Shown piece by piece: positions 17,058-26,210 of a DNA stretch of 64,000 nucleotides. A program made the translations under genes and the position numbers. The DNA is from Capilliphycus salinus (GTDB taxonomy: Bacteria > Cyanobacteriota > Cyanobacteriia > Cyanobacteriales > Microcoleaceae). The notes under the pieces are model-generated. The model ran no database searches and had not been told where the DNA came from. It saw only the letters and a program-made list of their open reading frames with translations. The stretch is from assembly GCF_047276495.1 (NCBI RefSeq), contig NZ_CP178543.1, positions 7,648,875 through 7,712,874 on the forward strand, in the 5' to 3' direction. Within the stretch, counting starts at the first letter, position 1, and every line of letters begins with the position of its first letter.

Positions 17058-17229
17058 CATCTCCAGAACAGCTTTGAGTTTAGCAAGTCAAAAAGGTAAG
17101 CCTCAAAAACCCGGTAACTCTTGCGAAATCGGGTTTTTATAGATTGATGAATCCGCCAAAAAATTATAACAAATTTGCTCGAAAGCTGTTATCATGCGTT
17201 GATTGTGTTTAGAGCGATGAGCATTTGAA

Positions 17230-18144
17230 ATGATGCAGCTTTCTATTTTAACAAACTTTCGGGGTGAATTTGCAGCATTACTCGCCGCCTTTTTTTGGTC
17301 GCTGTCTTCGGTGGTTTACAGTCAAGCCGGAGAGAAAATACCCGCCATTGGATTAAACTTAATAAAAGGCATCCTGGCGATCGCGATGTTGGTCTTAACG
17401 CTGGTATTGCGGGGCAGTTTATTTCCCGATATTGAATTGACAATTATCGGATTATTGCTGCTCAGTGGTATCATTGGAATAGCGATCGGAGACAGCGCCT
17501 ATTTTACCACGTTGAAATGTTTGGGGCCGAGACGAGCCTTATTAATGGAAACCTTAGCCCCGCCCCTGACCGCAATTTTAGCCTTTATTTTCCTACAAGA
17601 ACGGCTTCCCCTTTCCGCTTGGTGTGGGATTATTTTAACCGTTTTAGGCGTGGCTTGGGTGGTCACAGAACGGGTCGGAGATGGCGTCGTCGGTTCAACC
17701 CATTTGCGACGGGGATTATTATTTGGGTTGCTCGCAGAAATCTGTCAAGCCGTGGGAATTATCTTATCTCACCTCGCCCTCACCCAAACCGAAATTAGCC
17801 CGTTATGGAGTACATTATTGCGGTTATCCGGTGGAACTGTTATCTTAATCTTGTGGCTGTTTGTGCAACGTCAAAATGTAAAATTGTTGTTGACACCTTT
17901 ACAGTCTAGACGCACATTTTTAGTCATCGGACTGGCAACCTTTTTAGGCACATACTTGGGAATTTGGTTGCAACAAACCGCCTTAAAATTTACCGCAGCC
18001 GGTATTGCTCAAGCCCTCAGTTCCACCAGTCCCCTGTTTGTATTACCCATTGCGGCGAGTCTCGGAGATCGGGTCAGTCTGAGAGCCATTTTAGGCGCGA
18101 TCGTGGCGATCGCAGGTGTGGTATTATTGTTTCAAGGAACCTGA
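17230..18144 (+). CDS. EamA/DMT-family transporter
   Basis: Inner-membrane protein of 304 residues with ten hydrophobic helices in two EamA halves. The first half begins with FAALLAAFFWSLSSVVY and ends with LSAWCGIILTVLGVAWVV. The second begins with RRGLLFGLLAEICQAVGI and ends with VSLRAILGAIVAIAGVVLLF, a typical internal pseudo-duplication. Members export amino acids, metabolites or drugs; the substrate is unknown. Two ATG codons are adjacent at the start. It is convergent with the next gene, with two bases between the stops. Confidence 0.88.
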   Translation: MMQLSILTNFRGEFAALLAAFFWSLSSVVYSQAGEKIPAIGLNLIKGILAIAMLVLTLVLRGSLFPDIELTIIGLLLLSGIIGIAIGDSAYFTTLKCLGPRRALLMETLAPPLTAILAFIFLQERLPLSAWCGIILTVLGVAWVVTERVGDGVVGSTHLRRGLLFGLLAEICQAVGIILSHLALTQTEISPLWSTLLRLSGGTVILILWLFVQRQNVKLLLTPLQSRRTFLVIGLATFLGTYLGIWLQQTALKFTAAGIAQALSSTSPLFVLPIAASLGDRVSLRAILGAIVAIAGVVLLFQGT

Positions 18145-18146
18145 AA

Positions 18147-18665
18147 CTAGGAGTCACAAACCTCAAACTGAGCCAACTCTCGCGGTAAACGAGACGCATA
18201 AGGAACAGCCGCACCTTTGGGGGCTAAAATACCCAAACCGTAGACACATCCATCCTCGGTGGTACAGTCTGCCATTCGCAAGCTTAACTCATAGTCATCC
18301 GTGTAGGGCGGTTCAAAGGTTAGCACCGATAAAGTATCTTCTTCGGCGCCGAGTTCCTCCCCCGACAAGTTGGCGATCCGCAGTTGAACATCACTGCAAT
18401 TTTCATCGCAGTAACCGACAAACAGATACTCCACCGATGGATCGAGTTTAACCGTTAGAGGCGCACTAATTCTAGGAGGCCCTTTGCGAACAACCGGCCA
18501 GAAGATCAACTCATAACCGTCTCTCCCCGCTTCGTTTACCACCTCATTGAGTCTGCAAACGACGGTTCTTTCTTGTTCAGAGAGTTCTCGGGCGAAAGCT
18601 GTTCCGAACAACATCGTACCGAGTAACAACGTCATTCCCTGCCAAATCAAATGTTTGCGTTTCAT
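18147..18665 (-). CDS. Secreted hypothetical protein
   Basis: Protein of 172 residues with a classical signal peptide (MKRKHLIWQGMTLLLGTMLFGTAFA, cleavage likely after AFA). The mature part has six cysteines, including CDENCS, CTTEDGC and a C-terminal VCDS, so disulfides are likely in the periplasm or outside. A central stretch (YLFVGYCDENCSDVQLRI) resembles small beta-sandwich domains, but I do not recognise the family. Confidence 0.65.
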   Translation of the reverse strand: MKRKHLIWQGMTLLLGTMLFGTAFARELSEQERTVVCRLNEVVNEAGRDGYELIFWPVVRKGPPRISAPLTVKLDPSVEYLFVGYCDENCSDVQLRIANLSGEELGAEEDTLSVLTFEPPYTDDYELSLRMADCTTEDGCVYGLGILAPKGAAVPYASRLPRELAQFEVCDS

Positions 18666-18719
18666 CTTCGATCCTCTGGAAAAGGAGAGTTGTTAGCAAT
18701 TTTACAATCTGAATTGGAG

Positions 18720-19266
18720 GATACCATATTCAGTCACCACCTCACCAGTCACCACCTCACCAGTTTTTACAGTTTTCAGTTTTCAGGTGTCGGGTTTGAG
18801 GAGACCGTTTTTTTTGTGATATGACATCCGACTAATCAATCATCATTCTGTAGGGGCGGGTTCTACAATATCTTTGATAACCACGCACAAATTTAGATAA
18901 ACCCGCCCTTAACCACCTCACCACCTCACCAGTTATTAGGGGACAGGTGTCAGGTTTCAGGTGTTGAGTTTGAGGGGACAGTTTTTTTTGTGATATGACA
19001 TCCGACTAATCAATCATCATTCTGTAGGGGCGGGTTCTACAATATCTTTGATGACTACGCAGAAATTTAGATAAACCCGCCCCTAAACCGACACCAGACA
19101 CGGGGGTAGGTTTATATAATTTATCTGTGGGAGGTTATAAATCAATTCAGAACCCGCCCCTAAACCGACACCAGACACGGGGGTAGGTTTATATAATTTA
19201 TCTGTGGGAGGTTATAAATCAATTCGGAACCCGCCCCTACATCGACTTCGTTTTTTGAGAAAAAAA
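18720..19266. repeat. Repeat-rich spacer with duplicated blocks and palindromes
   Basis: No gene is visible. A block of about 130 bases (GTTTGAGGAGACCG...AACCCGCCC, about 18790-18909) recurs with few changes at about 18968-19083. A 77-base unit is then tandemly duplicated (19084-19160 and 19161-19237), differing at one or two positions. Each block ends in or contains the GGGGCGGGTT/AACCCGCCCC palindrome. CACCTCACCAGT-type short repeats start the region. Confidence 0.8.
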
Positions 19267-19283
19267 GGTGAGCATTGCCCACC
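19267..19283. repeat. GGTG(A/G)GCATTGCCCACC palindrome
   Basis: A 17-base near-perfect palindrome lies 37 bases beyond the stop of the RTX gene. A perfect copy occurs at 40964-40980 downstream of alaS. Both could act as transcription stops or be mobile short palindromes. Confidence 0.6.
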
Positions 19284-19319
19284 TAATATAAAGTTATGAT
19301 GATTTAGAAACACTGAACA

Positions 19320-20771
19320 CTAGACATATTGGAAGTAATCTGCCGATGTAGTGGTAATTCCGACATCTGCAACCACACCAATTAATTCGTCAGTTTCGCC
19401 ATAAATACCATCGGCGTTGGTATCGAGGTAAATACCCGTTCCGCTACCGGCTTCAACGGAAGTTTCATTGAGAACATATCGACTGGCATCTCCGTTTAAT
19501 TGGATGCGGTCAAATTCGGTGTTAAAATCTGCAATCAGGGCGAAGTCGTTGAAGCCTGCGGTTGCATCATCCCCATCGTTGTAGTAAGCTGTTTCAGCGT
19601 TACCGAGAATAAAGTCGTCGCTTCCATCGCCACCCGAGAGGGTGTTAATCACTGCAATAGCCGGACTACTGGGTAAATCACCAATCAGAATATCATCGCC
19701 CGCACCCCCAATCAGGATATCATCCCCTTCGCCACCGATGAGAGTATCGTTACCGCTACCCCCGAGGAGTTCGTCATCTCCGGCGCCGCCTTCTGCGAAA
19801 ATAGGCGTTGAACTGTTAGTTGCGTTTAAGGTATCGTTTCCTTCACCGCCATTGAACCGAACGGTTTGAACATCAGTTCCGGTCAGGTCATTAACCTCAA
19901 AGCTATCATCCCCACCGCCACCGTTAACGTTAAATTCTTCCGAGTCATCCACATCTAAGGTAAACGGACCCAAATTAATTCGGTCAAACTGGGCGCGTTC
20001 TCCGTTAGCATTGAGAGTGAACTGATCGCCTTGTTGAACCGAACCATTGACTTCAACCGTATCAATTCCTTCTCCGCCTTCCATCAAGTCGCTACCATCA
20101 CCATTATTCCAAATCAGACGGTCATCACCCGTACCCCCAAACATTTGGTCATCGCCTCGGTTTCCGACAACCACATCGTTTCCATCATCACCGTTGAGGG
20201 TATCAACTGCGGAACTTCCTAACAGTTGGTCATCTCCGGCGCCGCCTTCTGCGAAAATAGGCGTTGAACTGTTAGTTGCGTTTAACGTATCATTTCCTTC
20301 ACCGCCATTGAACCGAACAGTTTGAACGTCAGTACCGGTCAGGTCGTTAACCTCAAAACTATCATCCCCACCGCCACCGTTAACGCTAAATTCTTCCGAG
20401 TCATCCACATCTAAGGTAAACGGACCCAAATTAATTCGGTCAAATTGGGCGCGTTCTCCGTTAGCATTGAGAGTGAACTGATCGCCTTGTTCAATAGAAC
20501 CGTTAACTTCAACCGTATCAATTCCTTCTCCGCCTTCCATCAAGTCGCTACCATCACCATTATTCCACACCATGCGATCGTTATCCTGACCTCCAAACAT
20601 GAAGTCATCACCGCGATCGCCAACTAATAAATCATCGCCTTGATTACCGAGTAAAACGTCAGTATTATCTCCACCTTTTAGGGTATCATCTCCTTCAAAA
20701 CCGATGAGAAGATCGATACTGTTACCGCCTTCGAGAAAATCGTTTCCTTGATCTCCCACTAAAATACCCAT
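19320..20771 (-). CDS. RTX-type calcium-binding protein with internal duplication
   Basis: Secreted-type protein of 483 residues. It opens directly with RTX nonapeptides (GDQGNDFLEGGNS), then shows two nearly identical modules of about 110 residues, each starting near WNNGDGSDLMEGGEGIDTVEVNGS and ending near NSSTPIFAEGGAGDD. The copies repeat at 152 residues (456 bases). More nonapeptides follow, then a non-repetitive C-terminal region (FNDFALIADFNTEFDRIQLNG) found at the end of many cyanobacterial RTX proteins and probably part of the type I secretion signal. AAAGGAG lies 9 bases before the ATG. Calcium-dependent surface or matrix function is inferred from the family. Confidence 0.87.
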   Translation of the reverse strand: MGILVGDQGNDFLEGGNSIDLLIGFEGDDTLKGGDNTDVLLGNQGDDLLVGDRGDDFMFGGQDNDRMVWNNGDGSDLMEGGEGIDTVEVNGSIEQGDQFTLNANGERAQFDRINLGPFTLDVDDSEEFSVNGGGGDDSFEVNDLTGTDVQTVRFNGGEGNDTLNATNSSTPIFAEGGAGDDQLLGSSAVDTLNGDDGNDVVVGNRGDDQMFGGTGDDRLIWNNGDGSDLMEGGEGIDTVEVNGSVQQGDQFTLNANGERAQFDRINLGPFTLDVDDSEEFNVNGGGGDDSFEVNDLTGTDVQTVRFNGGEGNDTLNATNSSTPIFAEGGAGDDELLGGSGNDTLIGGEGDDILIGGAGDDILIGDLPSSPAIAVINTLSGGDGSDDFILGNAETAYYNDGDDATAGFNDFALIADFNTEFDRIQLNGDASRYVLNETSVEAGSGTGIYLDTNADGIYGETDELIGVVADVGITTTSADYFQYV

Positions 20772-21291
20772 AACTAATTACTCCTTTGATAGAATGTGAA
20801 TCTCGTTTGTTTTGGGGTGTTTTATCCCCGTTCATTCACCAATCTAAGGGAGGATTTTGGGTTTGTCATTGCAGGAAATCTCAGGAGTTCTTTTGTAGAA
20901 TTCCTCGCAAAATTTAAGATAATTTCTATGAAATATCAGGAGGCTTGTCTCGATTTTGTTGAACTGAATAGACTGCAAGACCTCTACTCGGGGGTGTTCA
21001 GAAAAAAATCAGCCGGTTCAGAAGATCTCAGGAAATGTCAGATGAGTTATAAATGATGAATCTTCCCAAAGCGCAGATTTATAACGTTTTTGTGTAAGGT
21101 ACAAGCGAAAAACCCGGTTTTTTTACTCTAAAAACCGCTATAGGTCGGAACCCACCCCTACACCGACTCCCGACTCCCGACTCCCGACTCCCGACTTTTG
21201 CCTCAGTTTACAGTTTTTTTTATGAGTTTCAGGAATTGAACTTTCCCGAGTTGTGGTTATAGAGAGGTCACCACTAATCGGGGGCATAAAT
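20772..21291. other. Intergenic spacer with a 7-base microsatellite
   Basis: I see no convincing gene here. The RTX gene promoter should lie near the left end. A half REP element (AAAAACCCGGTTTTTTT) lies near 21109-21125. CGACTCC is repeated four times at 21164-21191, a slippage-prone satellite. Confidence 0.55.
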
Positions 21292-21759
21292 ATGAACTTA
21301 AAACTAAACAATAATAGCATTTTTGCAACTCTGGCAACAACTATCTTAAGTCTGATTGTTGTTCCTGAGATGGCTTTAGCTAATCCTGTAAAAACCCCTC
21401 TACTTCAACGAGAAACTTCTGAAGTCAATTTCCGGGGTCAAACCCCCTCGCCGACTGAAGCGGGGGCGGAATATATTGTATATATGCAGGACAAAAATAA
21501 CCAAGTTCGGGGTTTGGTTTATATCCAAAATTCCGATGCTGGCGCTTGTTTTCAAGGCAATTATCAGTCCGCATCTCGTCAAATTGAAAACCTCACCTAT
21601 GCTTATCCCGTTTTGGGAGAAGAAGGGGTACAGGGTTGGGAAATGAATGTTTCTAATCAGGCTTTGGATGTGGAAGACTATTCTCATTCTTTTACTGCAA
21701 ATCAAATTAGTGAAGGCGCACAAGATTGGTTTAATCAATGTGTGGAATTGTTTAATTAA
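21292..21759 (+). CDS. Secreted hypothetical protein
   Basis: Protein of 155 residues. The signal peptide covers about residues 1-30 (NNNSIFATLATTILSLIVVPEMALA, cleaved after ALA). The mature protein includes GAEYIVYMQDKNNQVRGLVYIQ and two cysteines (GACFQG, FNQCVELFN) that may pair. No known family comes to mind. The ATG at 21292 is preferred over a GTG at 21253 because it gives a normal signal peptide. Its stop overlaps the stop of the DUF4340 gene on the other strand by 4 bases. Confidence 0.65.
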   Translation: MNLKLNNNSIFATLATTILSLIVVPEMALANPVKTPLLQRETSEVNFRGQTPSPTEAGAEYIVYMQDKNNQVRGLVYIQNSDAGACFQGNYQSASRQIENLTYAYPVLGEEGVQGWEMNVSNQALDVEDYSHSFTANQISEGAQDWFNQCVELFN

Positions 21760-22484
21760 GGTTGATTTTCCGATTCTTCTGGGGTATTTTCCGCTTCGGG
21801 TTGATTTTGACTCTCGGGTTGAGAATTGTCGGTTTTGGGTAGGATTTCTGAGGGCTGAGGAGAGGTTTCGGGTGAGGTGGGTTCCGGTTCTTCCGGGGGT
21901 AGTTTCCACTCGTCTAAGGGGCGATTAATTGCCGAACTAATGCCTTCGGGAACAACTAAGATTGAGAGTGTTTCTTCCGTTTGGGGTGTGTTTGTTTGGG
22001 CATAAATTGAGCGTCCGGTAAAGTCTTTAGTCCCCAAAATAAGTTTATAAACTTCTTCGTTTTTGAGTTTAACTTCGACGGTTTGTTGAGGTTTTTCTAA
22101 TCCATATTCTGCTAATTCTTTCTGAGAAATTGTTAGGCGGCGCAGGCCCAGACTGGGGTCTTGGGGGATACTTTGGTCGGTTACTAACTGATTTAATAAA
22201 AAGTCTACCGTTGCTTGGTTGGCTAAGGTTTGAACGGGTTGAATGAGTTTCCAGGGCGACTGTTGGGGGTTTTCGGTTTCGGAAATGCGTTCAACAATTA
22301 TGGTTTCTTCCGGTGTGGTAACGGTGACTGATTTGACATCATCTCGCGAGAAAGAAAATATTTGGGTTTCTCTGGCTTGAATTTTTTGCTGTTGAGAACT
22401 TCGTTGGGCTTCAAAAACGTAAACATATCCGGCTAAACCGAGGGCAACAAGCATTAAAATCAGAGTAGAACGCTGAAATTTCAT
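21756..22484 (-). CDS. DUF4340 domain protein, probable partner of the Gld-type ABC system
   Basis: Protein of 242 residues with one N-terminal membrane helix (STLILMLVALGLAGYVYVF), a DUF4340 periplasmic region (PWKLIQPVQTLANQATVDFLLNQL, YGLEKPQQTVEVKL, LILGTKDFTGRSIYA) and an acidic, proline-rich tail. In many bacteria DUF4340 genes follow GldA-GldF-GldG genes. Those lie here at 24406-28115 on the same strand, separated by an oppositely oriented GGDEF gene. A shared role in an envelope-spanning ABC complex is inference from this arrangement. Confidence 0.82.
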   Translation of the reverse strand: MKFQRSTLILMLVALGLAGYVYVFEAQRSSQQQKIQARETQIFSFSRDDVKSVTVTTPEETIIVERISETENPQQSPWKLIQPVQTLANQATVDFLLNQLVTDQSIPQDPSLGLRRLTISQKELAEYGLEKPQQTVEVKLKNEEVYKLILGTKDFTGRSIYAQTNTPQTEETLSILVVPEGISSAINRPLDEWKLPPEEPEPTSPETSPQPSEILPKTDNSQPESQNQPEAENTPEESENQP

Positions 22485-22802
22485 GGAGTTTCAGAAAAGT
22501 TTAAATCAGAGGATAATTAAACCGCGAGTCGAATTCTCGGACTCTTCAAAAATTTATAGTAATACAAATAAATTTTGGTATATTTTACCGTATCTAACCT
22601 TAAATGGAATTGACATCAGTGACAATTGAGCTAGAATCATCGAGGGAAAGTTGCTAATTTTCATAGAGGATTAAGCCCCGAATCACATTTCTATTTAAGA
22701 GGTTATAACAATTTGTCAACCAAGGGAAGACAAATTCTCTAAATATTCCCGGGTGCGTTTACACTCCTTTCTCAAAGAGCAATACCATTTTTTTTTGATG
22801 CA
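22485..22802. promoter_or_regulatory. Divergent spacer between DUF4340 and GGDEF genes
   Basis: AT-rich stretch of 318 bases that must hold both promoters. I see no clear operator, riboswitch or repeat. Confidence 0.35.
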
Positions 22803-24200
22803 ATGCTCAACCCTCAGCTTAGGATTGATTTAATACGAATTCTTGTCCTTTCCCTACTGTACACCAGTGCCGCTAAGTTTGGGCAGATTTTTTCACTGGT
22901 GGGGGGGACTGTCACCCTCGTCTGGCTTCCTGCGGGTATTGGGTTAGCCGCTTTATTAATTTACGGTTATCGTTTGTGGCCGGGTATTTTTTGCGGTGTG
23001 GTTTTGGCTAATTTATCTTTTTCCTTACCTGTTTTCACAATACTCGGTATGGCGACGGGTTCATCTTTGGGGGGAGTTGCGGGGGCTTATTTGCTGCGAA
23101 AGCGACATTTTCACCCCGAACTTAATCGCATTAAAGACGCTTTAAACCTAATTATACACGGAGCGGGTTTTTCTCCGATTATCAGTTCACTCATTGATGT
23201 TCCCAGTTTGTGGTTAGCAGGAGTAACACCAAAAGGAGAATTGGCTTCATTTTGGTTACAGTTTATTATGGGAGATGCGATGGGAGTATTGGTAATGACT
23301 CCGGTTTGTATTACCTGGGCTTCCCTGCGTAACCGCAAGTTATCTTTGCAGCGCCAAAGTGAAGGGATTATTTTATTTTCTTCTCTGACTTTGGTTTGTG
23401 GAATTGTATTTAACGGTTGGTTTTTGTCTGCGGGGACTGTTTTACCGGCTTTTCTGGTTTATCCGTTTTTGGTTTGGGCGCCGTTGCGGTTTGGGACTCG
23501 CGGCGCTTCTACTGCTATTTTTATTATTTCTGGACTGGCTTTATTTGGGGTAGCTCATCAGGTCGGCCCTTTTGTCACCCATTCCACCTTTCATACTTTA
23601 ATTTTACTTTGGTTATTTGTCAACGTTGCTGCTATCGTTAGTTTGGTCTTAGCCGCTTCTATTTCTGAACTAACCACCGCCAAACATTATCTCGAACAAC
23701 TGGCTTTACACGACTCCCTCACCGGACTGGATAACCGTCTATTATTAATGGAAAAATTAGCCGAAAATTTGGCACAAGTTCATCGCTATGATGCTCAAAG
23801 TGTTATTCTATATTTGGATCTCGATGGCTTTAAACCCGTTAACGATAGCTTCGGACATGAAGTCGGAGATGGGGTTTTGATAGAAGTTGCCAAACGTCTT
23901 AAATCTTGTGTGCGAGATGTCGATACTGTCGCCCGACTCGGAGGAGATGAGTTTGTCGTATTGTTGCATAATCTCAGCAATACCTATACTATTGAGACGG
24001 TTGCCGATAGAATTGTGGAAACCATTAACATTCCCATGCACTTATTTGGAAAAACGATTAACGTCGGAGTCAGTATGGGAATTGCCATGATTCCCCAAGA
24101 TGGCGATTATCCTCACCAACTGTTAAAAAATGCAGATATTGCCATGTATCGCGCCAAACAACGGGGTAAAAATCAATATCAATTTTATTCGAGGCAATAG
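22803..24200 (+). CDS. MASE1-GGDEF diguanylate cyclase
   Basis: Protein of 465 residues that makes c-di-GMP from two GTP. The N-terminal 290 residues are a MASE1-type membrane sensor of about eight helices (VWLPAGIGLAALLIYGYRLWPGIFCG, SSLIDVPSLWLAG, GDAMGVLVMTPV). A GGDEF domain follows (HDSLTGLDNRLLLMEKL, DLDGFKPVNDSFGHEVGD). The active site is a canonical GGDEF in VARLGGDEFVV. An RDVD lies five residues before it, the RxxD inhibitory I-site, so product inhibition is likely. There is no EAL domain. It is inserted between the DUF4340 gene and the Gld-type transporter, on the opposite strand. Confidence 0.93.
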   Translation: MLNPQLRIDLIRILVLSLLYTSAAKFGQIFSLVGGTVTLVWLPAGIGLAALLIYGYRLWPGIFCGVVLANLSFSLPVFTILGMATGSSLGGVAGAYLLRKRHFHPELNRIKDALNLIIHGAGFSPIISSLIDVPSLWLAGVTPKGELASFWLQFIMGDAMGVLVMTPVCITWASLRNRKLSLQRQSEGIILFSSLTLVCGIVFNGWFLSAGTVLPAFLVYPFLVWAPLRFGTRGASTAIFIISGLALFGVAHQVGPFVTHSTFHTLILLWLFVNVAAIVSLVLAASISELTTAKHYLEQLALHDSLTGLDNRLLLMEKLAENLAQVHRYDAQSVILYLDLDGFKPVNDSFGHEVGDGVLIEVAKRLKSCVRDVDTVARLGGDEFVVLLHNLSNTYTIETVADRIVETINIPMHLFGKTINVGVSMGIAMIPQDGDYPHQLLKNADIAMYRAKQRGKNQYQFYSRQ

Positions 24201-24241
24201 TTTTACACTCACCACCGAACCCGTCACCACCGAACCCGTTT

Positions 24242-24392
24242 TGTAGGGGCGGGTTCTGAAAAAACCTCTATTTCCCCTCCATTATCTATGTAAACCCGCC
24301 CCGATACCCGACACCCAACACATCAGACCGGGGCGAGTTTATCAATGTTATTTTCTAGAACATGATAAATTTCTACTGAACCCGCCCCTACA
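24242..24392. repeat. Two dispersed GGGGCGGGTT palindromes
   Basis: Copies lie at 24242-24302 (GTAGGGGCGGGTTC...AAACCCGCCCC) and 24328-24392 (GGGGCGAGTTTAT...GAACCCGCCCCTAC). They occupy the gap between the convergent GGDEF and GldG-like genes. Confidence 0.75.
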
Positions 24393-24405
24393 AAGCTGAC
24401 TTCCC

Positions 24406-26208
24406 CTATCTCCTCCGCCACCACAAAATTGCTGCGGTGACAAAGCCAAAAAGAGGTAAAATAACTAGAGCAACCCAACTTATCGACCTTCCCAATACCG
24501 GAGTCATCGCAATGCGACGGTTTGTAGCCGGTTTGGGACGGATAGATAGGGTGGCTTGGTCGGGTTTGCTCAACCAACTGACCGTGTTGATGAACACATC
24601 CCCATTGAGTTGCTGTTCAAACCAACCGTTGGTGGCAAATTGAGAATTTCCCAAGACCACTAATCTCGCTTCTTCTGTTGTTGCTTCTGAAGTTTCTGCT
24701 GTTGCTTCTGGGCTATCTTCGGTTGGGGGTAAGTTTTCAGAAGTTGTCGCTTCTTCTGGGTTATCAGAAGTTGCTGCTTCTGTTGTTTCTGCTGTTGCTT
24801 CTGGGCTATCCTCGGTTACGGCAGGGTTTTCAGAAGTTGTCGCTTCTTCTGGGTTGTCAGAAGTTACTGCTTCTGTTGTTTCTTCTTCTGCGGCCGGTTC
24901 AGAAACCGTTTGAGACGCCGCGACTTCTACAGATTTGGTCAACGCTACACCCAATGATAGCGGCCCTTTGCGATCGCTATCGGGATTAAACTCCAACTCC
25001 CGACTGGCCAAATTTGTTTCAGCCCAACTTTCCGCTTCAGTCCAGATGAGAGGACTTTCCGTTATCCCTTCTACGTTACGAGTTTCCACCGGACGGGCTA
25101 AAGGATAAAAAGAAATCCCATTATTAAACTGTTCGGTAATCGGATGTTCCCCATATTCGCGTACAATCGGAACGGTAGGCCCGAGTCCGACTAACCGACC
25201 GCTTCCCGTCGCATCAATAGCGAGGCGATCATCAATTTTAATTCCCCATTTTTCCAATAACTCATTTAACCCCGGATCAGTTTTCGGGTCAATCATTAAC
25301 AACAAACTTCCGCCTTCTTCCAAATACGCATCCAACGCTTCCACCTCCCCTTCAAACAGCGGACGTTGGGGACCGGCTACAACAATAACATCCGCATCAT
25401 CCGGAATAGTAGACTGTTGAGTTAAAGTCAAAGGTTCGCTAACAAAATTCTTATCGTTTAAAGCATTAACCGCATTTTCCAAACCGCCTTGTCCTTCAGT
25501 TAACGGACGTTCGCCGTGACCTTGCAAAAAATAAACTTTAGGAGTCCGGTTAGTAAGAAGCTGTTCAATACCGTTAGTCAGTTGGGCTTCCGTCAACACT
25601 TCCAACCCTTCTTTTGGCAAAGACTGGCGTTGGTTTCCCGACTGCAAATAAACCTCACCAAACTCACTCACCCCATATTCTTGGGCGACTCCCGGTTGAA
25701 CTTGCGGATCGATAAATTCGTAGCTAAACTGTTGGGGAGCAATGCGACGATAGCGATCTAAAAGTTCTTTAGTTTGCGGGTTGCTCGTCCGTTCAAACAC
25801 CAAAACTTTAACGGGCTGTTCTAAATTCGTCAATACAGTTTCCGTTTGCGGGGCGAGGGTAAATTGTTGATTTTCAGTTAAGTCGAGACGAACCGCATGG
25901 CGGACCGCCAAAAAATTAATTAACCCGACAATTACAAATACAGAAACCGTCGCCACCAAAGCATTAGTACCGGCTTGAGTTGAACGGCGACTCCAATAGG
26001 GATGTTTGAGACTATCGCCCTGACGAAAATAGACCCGAAACAGAAACCACAACCCCATAATTACCGTTCCGGCAATAATTAAACCCAGCGGTATCGGTTC
26101 CCACGTTCCGGAAACAAACCCCGCCGATAAGCCCATAATCATTAAAAACGGGCCGAGCCAAAACGTGTACTTTAACAACTTCCAACCGAGTGGTGTTTTC
26201 TGTTTCAT
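24406..26208 (-). CDS. GldG-family ABC transporter accessory protein
   Basis: Protein of 600 residues with two N-terminal helices, a third at about residue 90 (FVIVGLINFLAVRH), a large periplasmic GldG/IFT52-like region (LDLTENQQFTLAPQTETVL, VKVLVFERTS, YFLQGHGERPL, DADVIVVAGPQRPL, GGSLLLMIDPKTD) and a C-terminal helix ending in WWRRR. At about residues 434-500 it carries an acidic Glu/Thr-rich insert with a 31-residue unit (SDNPEEATTSENP...) present about twice, a recent tandem duplication in the DNA. It starts 2 bases after the permease stop, so the two are translationally coupled. In Bacteroidetes GldG works with GldA and GldF in gliding; in cyanobacteria the role is unknown. Confidence 0.88.
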   Translation of the reverse strand: MKQKTPLGWKLLKYTFWLGPFLMIMGLSAGFVSGTWEPIPLGLIIAGTVIMGLWFLFRVYFRQGDSLKHPYWSRRSTQAGTNALVATVSVFVIVGLINFLAVRHAVRLDLTENQQFTLAPQTETVLTNLEQPVKVLVFERTSNPQTKELLDRYRRIAPQQFSYEFIDPQVQPGVAQEYGVSEFGEVYLQSGNQRQSLPKEGLEVLTEAQLTNGIEQLLTNRTPKVYFLQGHGERPLTEGQGGLENAVNALNDKNFVSEPLTLTQQSTIPDDADVIVVAGPQRPLFEGEVEALDAYLEEGGSLLLMIDPKTDPGLNELLEKWGIKIDDRLAIDATGSGRLVGLGPTVPIVREYGEHPITEQFNNGISFYPLARPVETRNVEGITESPLIWTEAESWAETNLASRELEFNPDSDRKGPLSLGVALTKSVEVAASQTVSEPAAEEETTEAVTSDNPEEATTSENPAVTEDSPEATAETTEAATSDNPEEATTSENLPPTEDSPEATAETSEATTEEARLVVLGNSQFATNGWFEQQLNGDVFINTVSWLSKPDQATLSIRPKPATNRRIAMTPVLGRSISWVALVILPLFGFVTAAILWWRRR

Positions 26209-26210
26209 AT

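Noticed and set aside
20796..21056. 86-residue frame upstream of the RTX gene
   Set aside because: No family resemblance, no ribosome site and odd amino-acid composition; it is in the probable promoter region of the divergent gene.
21164..21196. Functional regulatory tandem repeat
   Set aside because: It is a simple 7-base satellite; I see no promoter elements aligned to it, so only its presence is recorded.
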